Below are positions 1 through 5,533 of a stretch of DNA of 5,768 nucleotides, one piece after another. The number at the start of each line of letters is the position of its first letter. Positions within the stretch are counted from its first letter, which is position 1. Both the position numbers and the translations under genes were made by a program. The stretch is from Thermoplasmata archaeon (lineage in GTDB: Archaea > Thermoplasmatota > Thermoplasmata > GCA-020350865): NCBI GenBank assembly GCA_020351895.1, contig CP070672.1:1595589-1601356 (forward strand), read 5' to 3'. The notes beneath the pieces were generated by a model. That model did no database searches. It saw nothing but the letters and a program-made list of their open reading frames with translations, and was not told the origin of the DNA.

Positions 1-867
1 AAAGTTTGCAATACCTCCAGACCCTACAAAACCGGAAATATCACCACCAGGATCACCAGGAATCTGGTAAGCACCACCTGAACCGCCAGTATATCCTCCC
101 CCTTCACCTCCGTTGCCTGGGACAGCATTCCCCCCATCAGCAGCATCTCCCCCTGTCCCCCCTCCGGTGTTCAAGATGGAATTGTCAATGATCAATTGGG
201 AAATAGAACTTGTTAAATTTAATAAGATGGTGGCGTTTCCACCAGCTGCAACATAGCCATCAAGGTCAACACCATCCGTCCATGTATTACACTTATTAGT
301 CGTGCTTGCTGGCATGTCAAATCCATCGCCCCCATTGACATTTATCGTTGAGTTACTGATTACGATGCTTTCACTAGCTGTAATATTTAAGATTCCATCT
401 CCACCCTGGCTTGTTGGAATGTATGCATCGTAAGGACCAGAGCTAGACGTGTCAGCATAACCATCAGGGCCTGTTATTGTTATATCAGAAAAGTCGGTTA
501 CATTGAAGAAATCACAGCTCCCACTGAAAAACACATCCTCCCCCGGATTGGAATTGGATAACACCACATTTCCACCAGTCGCCTCGAAAATCGAGCCCGG
601 CTCCATGGTGATACTCAATGCATTGAGAGTTGCACCACTTGGTACGATCAGTTTGCCTATCCCTGTAACTGTAATATCATCCCAGGATTCGGTACCGGAG
701 ACCACATATGTATTCGAAACTATAAGATCTGCAGCAGCTACATTCATCGGACTCCACACCAAAATAAAAATGTTAGCGATCATAATCAATGTTATTTGTA
801 TCGAAAAAAATTTCCTAAGATCCTGCCCACATTTTAATACCTTCGAATTTCTAGTTCTTGATTTCAT
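1..867 (-). CDS. Secreted Gly-rich beta-helix-like surface protein, N-terminal part (3' end outside window)
   Basis: This open frame starts at ATG 867 and runs off the left edge with no stop, giving 289 residues of a longer protein. The start is supported by a GGAGG site 7 nt upstream. The N terminus is basic (residues 1-20), followed by a hydrophobic stretch at about 22-46 ending in AAAD, which reads as a signal peptide. Residues 47-235 alternate short Val/Ile-rich strands with Asn/Gly turns (for example DITVTGIGKLIVPSGATLNA), the pattern of pectin-lyase-like right-handed beta-helices. From about 235 the sequence becomes extremely Gly-rich (GGGTGG, GGEGGGYTGGSGG). Several N-glycosylation sequons are present (N122, N161, N172, N211, N217). 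No catalytic motif is visible, so a structural or adhesive role outside the cell is inferred. The fold is inferred from the repeat pattern only. It lies 202 bp after the end of the propeller gene and probably has its own promoter. Confidence 0.85.
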   Translation of the reverse strand, partial: MKSRTRNSKVLKCGQDLRKFFSIQITLIMIANIFILVWSPMNVAAADLIVSNTYVVSGTESWDDITVTGIGKLIVPSGATLNALSITMEPGSIFEATGGNVVLSNSNPGEDVFFSGSCDFFNVTDFSDITITGPDGYADTSSSGPYDAYIPTSQGGDGILNITASESIVISNSTINVNGGDGFDMPASTTNKCNTWTDGVDLDGYVAAGGNATILLNLTSSISQLIIDNSILNTGGGTGGDAADGGNAVPGNGGEGGGYTGGSGGAYQIPGDPGGDISGFVGSGGIANF

Positions 868-874
868 GTTCCCT

Positions 875-879
875 CCTCC
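875..879 (-). promoter_or_regulatory. Ribosome binding site GGAGG of the Gly-rich surface protein gene
   Basis: On the minus strand GGAGGAGGGAAC precedes the ATG at 867, leaving 7 nt between GGAGG and the start. This is a strong Shine-Dalgarno sequence and fixes the start of this partial gene. Confidence 0.75.
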
Positions 880-952
880 AATATTCCGGTGGATATCAGT
901 ACGGTCTCAGATAACTTAAATTATCTTGTCAGTACTTATAATTAACTACAGC

Positions 953-962
953 TTTATAAATA
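953..962. promoter_or_regulatory. Self-complementary archaeal TATA element, possibly bidirectional
   Basis: The plus strand reads TTTATAAATA, and its core TTTATAAA is its own reverse complement. Read leftward it would start the Gly-rich surface protein transcript near 930, giving a 5' leader of about 60 nt. Read rightward it sits 25-32 nt before the ATG at 985, the spacing expected for a leaderless archaeal transcript. A second A/T-rich element on the minus strand at 934-942 (TTATAAGT) could also serve the leftward gene. The BRE upstream is not convincing on either side. Confidence 0.45.
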
Positions 963-984
963 TTGGCTATTAACCCTGCTAAAA

Positions 985-1116
985 ATGTTCGGGGAGTGCC
1001 TAACCGAGTACAATGAAAGGTATGCAAAGCTCTACGAGACTGAGGGGGGAGGTGATATCCGCCATGAATTTACCTGCGCAAGGCAAAGATCAGGATTATT
1101 GCAACAACGACAATAA
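985..1116 (+). CDS. Possible small leaderless ORF of 43 codons, unknown function
   Basis: This frame starts with MFGECLTEYNERYAKLYE and ends at TAA 1114-1116. The first 28 codons lie between the flanking genes, and the last 16 codons (stop included) run antisense to the 3' end of the propeller gene (47-bp overlap). The first 28 residues are acidic, aromatic and helix-like and do not look like random translated intergenic DNA; the remainder (CARQRSGLLQQRQ) looks like antisense shadow. A TATA element lies 25-32 nt upstream and there is no ribosome binding site, which would fit leaderless translation. It could be a true small protein, the stump of a decayed gene, or chance. I recognise no family. 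Confidence 0.25.
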   Translation: MFGECLTEYNERYAKLYETEGGGDIRHEFTCARQRSGLLQQRQ

Positions 1117-3424
1117 CTATGACGATGATTAAAAGTAAAGGAAGAAAGTCCTCCTGTTCATCATCATCGGTACCATCGCCGTCTACCTGAGAATCAACGG
1201 TGATTGTAAATGTATGACTGTCTGTTCCACCTCTTCCATCGCTCACTTGAATCGTGAAGGCATTGGAGCCGAAATCTCCCTGCGAAGGTGTTCCATAAAC
1301 TGTGCCGTTTGCAGAGCCTATACTCAACCAATTGGGTCCTGATATTTTGCTCCAGGAGAGTGGGTCCGAATCGGGATCAGTTGCTGTGAATGTGAAGGTC
1401 ACTTTGGAACCAATATCAGCTCCTGTGGGTGCCGAATTTTTATTAGTAATTGTGGGTGAGTTGTTGGGGGTGGTGGAGGTATAGGTGGTGAAATTCCAAA
1501 AGCCATCAGGCTGATTTCCGTAAACACTGTTTTCCCATCCGTCATTCAAATAGATTCTCCAGTAAAAATCCCCTGAGGGGGTGGTGTTAAATGCTACAGA
1601 TTCTGTACCAAAACCCGAGCCGGATTCAAAAACATTCGTGAAGTCGGAATCTGTGGCCACCTCCCAGCTATAACCTGTTGGGGAATCACCTTCTGAATCT
1701 GTCCCAGGGGAGGTCCAAGAAACAGTTTGAGTTGCAGAAGCCACGATGAGGGCATCGTCAAGGGGTAGGACAGGAGTTGTGGGGGGTAGAACTTCGTTTA
1801 AGTGAAAGTCCACTTCCGAGAAGGTACTCCAAGCTCCAGTGTCATTTTCCACCTGGACCCTGAGCTTGTATGTTGTTCCATCAATCAAAGAGGGACCATT
1901 TGTTGGGCAGGGTGCCGTATTGTATGTCACTGTTACAGTGGAACCTGAGGCAGCCGAATGGGTTGTATTGCAAAACCAAAGAAGATTTGAGCCTCCAGAG
2001 TCCCACACGCTCACATTGTAACTTGCAAGGGGATCGGATTTAAAATCATTGTATGTGAAGCTGAGCTCGGGATCATTTGGGATAATATGCTGAATCCCAG
2101 GGGTGGAACCTGAAAATCCTTCCACCTTAAGATCGCTTGCAGTTGGAGGCATGGGTTGTGGCTCAAGATATGCAAAGTAGATGTCGTAATTATTTGTTCG
2201 GTAGTCTCCCCATGCCACATATGCTGTACCACCAGAGTCGACTGCGATGCTGGGTGCCTCCTGATCCGTTGAGCCAGGATCGTTGTTCACCCTCATATTC
2301 GGATCTGTCCATGTACCTCCTCCATCGAAGGAGTTGGCAAAATAGATATCGTTGTGGTCGTCTCTGTAATCCTCCCAGGCCAGATAGATATATCCATTGG
2401 AATCCACTGCAACATCGGGATTGTTTTGGTTCTTGGTACCCACATCCTTGTTCACTCTTTCATTGGAATCAGTCCAGGTGGCGCCTCCATCTGTGGATTT
2501 TGCGAAAAAGATGTCAGAATTATCGTTGCGCAGGTCCTCCCAGGCAATGTATATGGTTTGGGATGAGTCCACGGCTATACTCGGATCAGCCTGCTCCTTG
2601 GATGTGCTGTCTGCATAGACCTTCACACTCGGATCTGTCCAGGTCGCCCCATCATCTGTGGATTTTGCGAAGTATATGTCATAGTCAAATGTAGTTTCAT
2701 TTTCATCCTCCCATGCCACGTAGATCGTTCCTGTAGTGTCCACGGCAATTGTAGGGTCAAATTGAGACGTGGTAGAGGTATCTGCATTCACCTTGACAGC
2801 GGGATCTGTCCAACTTACGCCTCCGTCAGATGACATTGCAAAGTAGATGTCGTAATCACTTGAGCGGAAGTCTTGCCAGACAACATAGATATCATTGTTT
2901 GAGTCAACTGCAATATCTGGTTTACTTTGAGTCAGGCCGCTCGTATCTATATTTACCCTGATTTCGGGATCCAGCCATGTGGCACCGCCATCTGAGGACC
3001 TTGAGAAAAAGATGTCCAGGTCGGATCCATTCCTGGCATCCTGCCAAACAACATAGATTACCCCATTTGAGCCAACTGCGAGAGATGGGAGCCTTTGATC
3101 ATTGGTTGTATTAGTATTTATCATAACATCCGTGCTTGACCAGGTGGCTCCGCCATCCGTGGAATTTGCAAAGAAGATGTCCCAATCACCATTGCGATGG
3201 TCCTCCCAAGCAACATACAGATCCCCACTGGGTGCAACTCCTAGTGAGGGTTCATTTTGGGAAGAAGATCCTGGATCGTCACTTACTTCAACATTGCTGG
3301 AAAATGGAGAATCACCCTTTATGTATGGTGAAGCCGTGTAAACAAGTAATACCACCACAATGAACATTAAAAGGATTGTTATTACCAGTTCCCTCGACTT
3401 TTCTTTTTGGATTTTTCGATACAT
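1070..3424 (-). CDS. Membrane-anchored surface protein: seven-repeat Asp-box beta-propeller, FN3-like and cadherin-like domains
   Basis: The 784-residue frame starts at ATG 3424, not at the in-frame ATG 27 nt upstream, because GAGGT lies 6 nt before 3424. After a basic tip, residues 12-34 form a hydrophobic signal or anchor segment. Residues about 40-421 hold seven repeats of near 55 residues with the core IYVAWEDxRNxxxDIYFA. Six carry an Asp-box S-x-D-x-G-x-x-W (residues 88, 143, 198, 255, 310, 365), as in BNR/sialidase-type propellers. Next come FN3-like domains at about 425-545 (with the only two cysteines, 485 and 506) and 547-650, a cadherin/He_PIG-like domain at 654-744 (ATDPDSDPLSWS, VSDGRGG), an Asp/Glu-rich linker and a Val/Ile membrane helix at 760-781 ending in RR. 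The body should face outside. No sialidase catalytic residues (Arg triad, Tyr/Glu) are recognisable, so binding or structural work is more likely than hydrolysis. Confidence 0.9.
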   Translation of the reverse strand: MYRKIQKEKSRELVITILLMFIVVVLLVYTASPYIKGDSPFSSNVEVSDDPGSSSQNEPSLGVAPSGDLYVAWEDHRNGDWDIFFANSTDGGATWSSTDVMINTNTTNDQRLPSLAVGSNGVIYVVWQDARNGSDLDIFFSRSSDGGATWLDPEIRVNIDTSGLTQSKPDIAVDSNNDIYVVWQDFRSSDYDIYFAMSSDGGVSWTDPAVKVNADTSTTSQFDPTIAVDTTGTIYVAWEDENETTFDYDIYFAKSTDDGATWTDPSVKVYADSTSKEQADPSIAVDSSQTIYIAWEDLRNDNSDIFFAKSTDGGATWTDSNERVNKDVGTKNQNNPDVAVDSNGYIYLAWEDYRDDHNDIYFANSFDGGGTWTDPNMRVNNDPGSTDQEAPSIAVDSGGTAYVAWGDYRTNNYDIYFAYLEPQPMPPTASDLKVEGFSGSTPGIQHIIPNDPELSFTYNDFKSDPLASYNVSVWDSGGSNLLWFCNTTHSAASGSTVTVTYNTAPCPTNGPSLIDGTTYKLRVQVENDTGAWSTFSEVDFHLNEVLPPTTPVLPLDDALIVASATQTVSWTSPGTDSEGDSPTGYSWEVATDSDFTNVFESGSGFGTESVAFNTTPSGDFYWRIYLNDGWENSVYGNQPDGFWNFTTYTSTTPNNSPTITNKNSAPTGADIGSKVTFTFTATDPDSDPLSWSKISGPNWLSIGSANGTVYGTPSQGDFGSNAFTIQVSDGRGGTDSHTFTITVDSQVDGDGTDDDEQEDFLPLLLIIVIVIVVVAIILIFALRR
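2162..3307 (-). repeat. Seven tandem propeller-blade repeats of about 165 bp
   Basis: The seven repeats encode blades with a near-constant period: successive Asp-boxes are 55, 55, 57, 55 and 55 residues apart. The DNA copies have diverged, although short strings recur, such as plus-strand GTGGATTTTGCGAA near 2498 and 2658. The seventh copy ends after DIYFAYLEPQP and lacks the Asp-box and outer strand. Confidence 0.85.
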
Positions 3425-3430
3425 AGTATT

Positions 3431-3435
3431 ACCTC
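3431..3435 (-). promoter_or_regulatory. Ribosome binding site GAGGT that places the propeller gene start at 3424
   Basis: On the minus strand AGAGGTAATACT runs into the ATG at 3424. The alternative ATG at 3451 would put this site inside the coding sequence and has no comparable site of its own. Confidence 0.75.
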
Positions 3436-3460
3436 TTCTGATAGAATGCAACTAAATTAC

Positions 3461-3470
3461 ATAAATATAT
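3461..3470 (-). promoter_or_regulatory. Candidate TATA element of the propeller gene
   Basis: The minus strand reads ATATATTTAT. With the usual archaeal spacing, transcription would begin near 3440, giving a leader of about 15 nt that just includes the GAGGT site. This also argues against translation from ATG 3451, which would lie upstream of the predicted transcript start. Confidence 0.45.
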
Positions 3471-3894
3471 TGATTAAAGGGTTCTGAAAATATGAAGAAT
3501 ATGAACAAAATGTCGTATTCAAAGGATTTCGTGATGTACTTAAGGATAATTGGAAGGACATCGATAAGACGAGTTTTGTTACGAATAACTTAGATGAAGG
3601 CGAAGAATTCGAGATTAAATGTAGGGGATGTATGGAAAGTATATGTTAGGCTAGAGGGGCTGATAGGTTATTCTGGAGAGGGGGCAAGAACAACTAGCTA
3701 GTTTACCAGCGGTTAACAAATGGAGGTAGAATAATCTAGATCCGAATGTCCTATTTTAGCAATTCATCTTAGAGAACTGACTTTCATTTTAGTGGACAGC
3801 TATATGGCTAGTAAGCGAATCTTATAGTGAATATGGAATTTCATTAAGGAATGATTCTTCTCAACGAGGGTGGAACTGTTAGCCCATAATAGTT
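3471..3894. other. Intergenic stretch without a convincing gene
   Basis: Stops are frequent in all frames. Two short plus-strand frames (3492-3593 and 3594-3701) abut in the same phase but have no ribosome binding site or TATA element, and I do not call them genes. An imperfect palindrome (GTTTACC AGC GGTTAAC) lies at 3701-3717. A large inverted repeat occupies the right end, where it meets the stop codon of the tail-collar gene. No tRNA-like or other structured RNA was recognised. Confidence 0.6.
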
Positions 3895-3913
3895 TCATTC
3901 CTTAATAATGAAA
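3839..3913 (-). terminator. Long inverted repeat at the stop codon of the tail-collar gene, possible terminator or mRNA 3' stem
   Basis: The plus-strand arm TTTCATTAAGGAATGA (3839-3854) is complementary to TCATTCCTTAATAATGAAA (3895-3913) except for a 3-nt TAA insertion, giving about 16 paired bases around a 40-nt loop. The right arm contains the gene's TGA stop (3895-3897) and its last five codons. In the mRNA this would fold exactly at the end of translation. No T-run follows it, so it is not a standard oligo-T terminator; a role in 3'-end stability, or as inverted ends of a tiny element, is also possible. Confidence 0.4.
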
Positions 3914-5415
3914 GCTAGAGTATAGTAGAGCGGTCGGTTCTCCAGACTGGTGCTTCCGGCGTTAGAAGTCGTGCCAGAGTAAGTATGGGTATGGTAATCT
4001 GCAGTTACAATAGCTGCTGGATCGTCGTCATAGCCATCTACTAGTTCCCAAACTGATTCAATCCCTGTAGTACCTGAGTAGGTATGGCTATGCTGGATAT
4101 TGTTAGTCGTTGTTCCCCCACTATCGCCAATTGCGTCATAATCTGAATCTGAAGAATCATAACTAACAATGAACTTACCCGAGAGATCTGGAGTACCACT
4201 TGTTCCATCGCAAAGTTTCCAACCATCAGGAAGTGACGTAACTGAACCCGACCACATTACAATAACACCACTTGGGACACCTTTATTTTGCCAGCTAGCA
4301 AGTCCATTAGCATCTGAAGTAAGCACATAACCATCCCTTTCTGTACTGTCTACGATTTTTATAGATCCTGCAATATGGAGCTTTGCATCAGGTGATATCC
4401 CTATACCAACATTGCCACCACCCTTGTTAAGAACTAATACAGAGTTAGTTTCTTCATTTATATATAATGTTCCAGAAGATCGTTGAATTTCATCATCCCC
4501 TATGAATAAACCTCCTCCGACATTAATTGCACCACCAAGCGGTGTTACGCCCATAGGATTGTCAATATAAAGAGCAGTAGCTGTAGAGCCTGCATTAATG
4601 TGTAATTTTCCCAAGCTGGGTTTAATCCCTATACCAACATTCCCATCGCCTAGGATCACCATGGCTTCTTCCCCTATGCCATCTTTACCTGTATTCATAA
4701 AGACAATACCACCGTCTGGATCGTTTTTCTCGCCATCAGTTTTCTCAAATATAAAGGCCGCATCTTCAAATCCAAAATAATCAAGGTCCGTTCTTAGCCT
4801 AAATCCATTGGTGATCGGAGTCCCAGATTCTTGAGTTCCATGGAATAAAATTGTTCCATAATATGAACTCGAACTTTTAATTGCACCATCAACCTGCAAC
4901 TTTGCAGTTGGAGGGCATCCTATACCGACCCTATCGTTAGTATTGTCTACCATTAAAGTCCATAAATCTACAAGTAGTCCTCCATCAATAGTTGCTGAGC
5001 CATCAATTTTTACACTGCCTCCTACATGCAATTTAGTTGTTGGGCTTGCTTTACCGATACCGACGTTGCCACTACCGTCTATTATAAATATATCCCCATC
5101 ACTAGATGATGTGACTCCGAAATAGCCGCTGCCCGAGCTTCCGGTAACTTCCAATTTGAAGTCTGGGCTGGTGTCTCCGATGCCGAGGCGGGCGTCTGCT
5201 ACCTCGATCTCATCTGTTGTTCCTTCCTCGTGAAATATTATTCTTCCATCTGTAGAACCCAACCCAATCCACTCATCATCACCCATTAATATATGGTCAC
5301 CTATTATTTGTGGTGCTGTTACAGATGGACTTAGCATAATTACCGCAAACATACTCATAATAACAAGCGCACCTATTTTTCCAATTCTTTTTTTCTTTTT
5401 GAAATTACCTATCAT
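3895..5415 (-). CDS. Secreted tail-fibre-like protein with C-terminal phage tail-collar domain
   Basis: The start is ATG 5415, preceded by GAGGTGA with 5 nt between; a GTG three codons upstream also opens the frame but overlaps that site. The product is 506 residues. A basic tip (KKKKR) and hydrophobic stretch at about 15-33, ending near SVTA-PQ, form a signal peptide. Five copies of GxG-x-x-P-x-x-K-L-x-V/I, each with a following GS or DG turn, start near residues 77, 118, 163, 260 and 336, as in tail-fibre and other trimeric beta-rich fibre proteins. Residues about 380-506 match the phage tail-collar family: PSGVIVMWSG, LPDGWKLCDG, TPDLSGKFIV, two HxH motifs (442/444, 475/477) and the ending NRPLYYTLAFIIKE. 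There is no membrane anchor and no S74 autoprotease domain. A secreted trimeric fibre is inferred. No viral neighbours are visible. Confidence 0.88.
   Translation of the reverse strand: MIGNFKKKKRIGKIGALVIMSMFAVIMLSPSVTAPQIIGDHILMGDDEWIGLGSTDGRIIFHEEGTTDEIEVADARLGIGDTSPDFKLEVTGSSGSGYFGVTSSSDGDIFIIDGSGNVGIGKASPTTKLHVGGSVKIDGSATIDGGLLVDLWTLMVDNTNDRVGIGCPPTAKLQVDGAIKSSSSYYGTILFHGTQESGTPITNGFRLRTDLDYFGFEDAAFIFEKTDGEKNDPDGGIVFMNTGKDGIGEEAMVILGDGNVGIGIKPSLGKLHINAGSTATALYIDNPMGVTPLGGAINVGGGLFIGDDEIQRSSGTLYINEETNSVLVLNKGGGNVGIGISPDAKLHIAGSIKIVDSTERDGYVLTSDANGLASWQNKGVPSGVIVMWSGSVTSLPDGWKLCDGTSGTPDLSGKFIVSYDSSDSDYDAIGDSGGTTTNNIQHSHTYSGTTGIESVWELVDGYDDDPAAIVTADYHTHTYSGTTSNAGSTSLENRPLYYTLAFIIKE
4345..5187 (-). 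repeat. Five dispersed fibre-repeat motifs in the tail-collar protein
   Basis: The motif (N)VGIG-x-x-P-x-x-KL-x-V/I occurs five times at uneven spacing. Two copies keep the identical 17-nt plus-strand string ATCCCTATACCAACATT at 4397-4413 and 4625-4641; the other copies have diverged in sequence. The uneven spacing leaves a long insert (codons for residues about 183-256) between the third and fourth copies. Confidence 0.75.
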
Positions 5416-5420
5416 CTTAT

Positions 5421-5427
5421 TCACCTC
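5421..5427 (-). promoter_or_regulatory. Ribosome binding site GAGGTGA that places the tail-collar gene start at 5415
   Basis: The minus strand reads GAGGTGAATAAG before the ATG at 5415. The GTG of this site is in frame and could be mistaken for a start at 5424, but then no ribosome binding site would remain upstream at a usable distance. Confidence 0.75.
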
Positions 5428-5495
5428 TTCTTTTTGATTTAACGCAAGATCTTTAACCTTGCTAAGTCATTCACAAACTAGCAATCGCTTGCACT

Positions 5496-5512
5496 GCTAT
5501 GAAAATCATAGC
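5496..5512. promoter_or_regulatory. Perfect palindrome upstream of the tail-collar gene, candidate operator or leader hairpin
   Basis: GCTATGA and TCATAGC flank a 3-nt AAA spacer. If the A/T-rich element at 5522-5533 is the TATA box, transcription would start near 5503, inside this palindrome, a position where archaeal repressors commonly bind. Smaller inverted repeats nearby (GCAA-TCGC-TTGC at 5481-5492) add to the impression of a control region. Confidence 0.35.
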
Positions 5513-5521
5513 GAAAAAAAT

Positions 5522-5533
5522 CACTAAATAAAT
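5522..5533 (-). promoter_or_regulatory. Candidate TATA element of the tail-collar gene
   Basis: The minus strand reads ATTTATTTAGTG. It would give a leader of roughly 85-90 nt, longer than for the propeller gene. A closer but weaker alternative is GTTAAAGAT at about 5450-5458, which would leave almost no leader. Confidence 0.3.

Noticed and set aside
503..919. A 138-codon plus-strand frame over the start of the Gly-rich protein gene.
   Set aside because: It is antisense to a frame with clear signal peptide, ribosome binding site and beta-helix-like pattern. Its own translation shows no family features and its start has no ribosome binding site.
981..985. T5 run on the minus strand after the propeller gene, as an archaeal oligo-T terminator.
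   Set aside because: It is only five bases long and isolated, about 85 nt after the stop. It is possible but too weak to call.
1048..1066. Plus-strand GGAGGTGAT followed 7 nt later by ATG (1064), suggesting a 22-codon ORF ending in NNDNNYDDD.
   Set aside because: The encoded peptide is entirely antisense to the membrane helix of the propeller gene, and its Asn/Asp richness is just the complement of Val/Ile codons. The ribosome-site resemblance may be chance within the 985-1116 frame.
2137..2694. A 185-codon plus-strand frame across the propeller repeats.
   Set aside because: It is rich in Trp, Cys, Arg and His in a repeating pattern that is simply the complement of the blade repeats. It is a shadow of the real gene.
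1070..3424. Calling the Asp-box propeller protein a sialidase or exo-glycosidase.
   Set aside because: Asp-boxes are structural and occur in many non-enzymatic propellers. I could not identify the Arg triad, the FRIP motif or the nucleophilic Tyr with its Glu.
3492..3701. Two abutting plus-strand frames (33 and 35 codons) in one phase, separated only by TAG; considered as a gene with a read-through (pyrrolysine-type) codon or a broken gene.
   Set aside because: There is no ribosome binding site or TATA element, no recognisable family, and the frame meets further stops (TAG, then TAA) soon after. The length is compatible with chance in A/T-rich DNA.
3895..5415. Reading the tail-collar gene as evidence for an integrated virus or contractile injection system.
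   Set aside because: No other virus, tail sheath, baseplate or integrase gene is present, and the signal peptide argues against cytoplasmic virion assembly.
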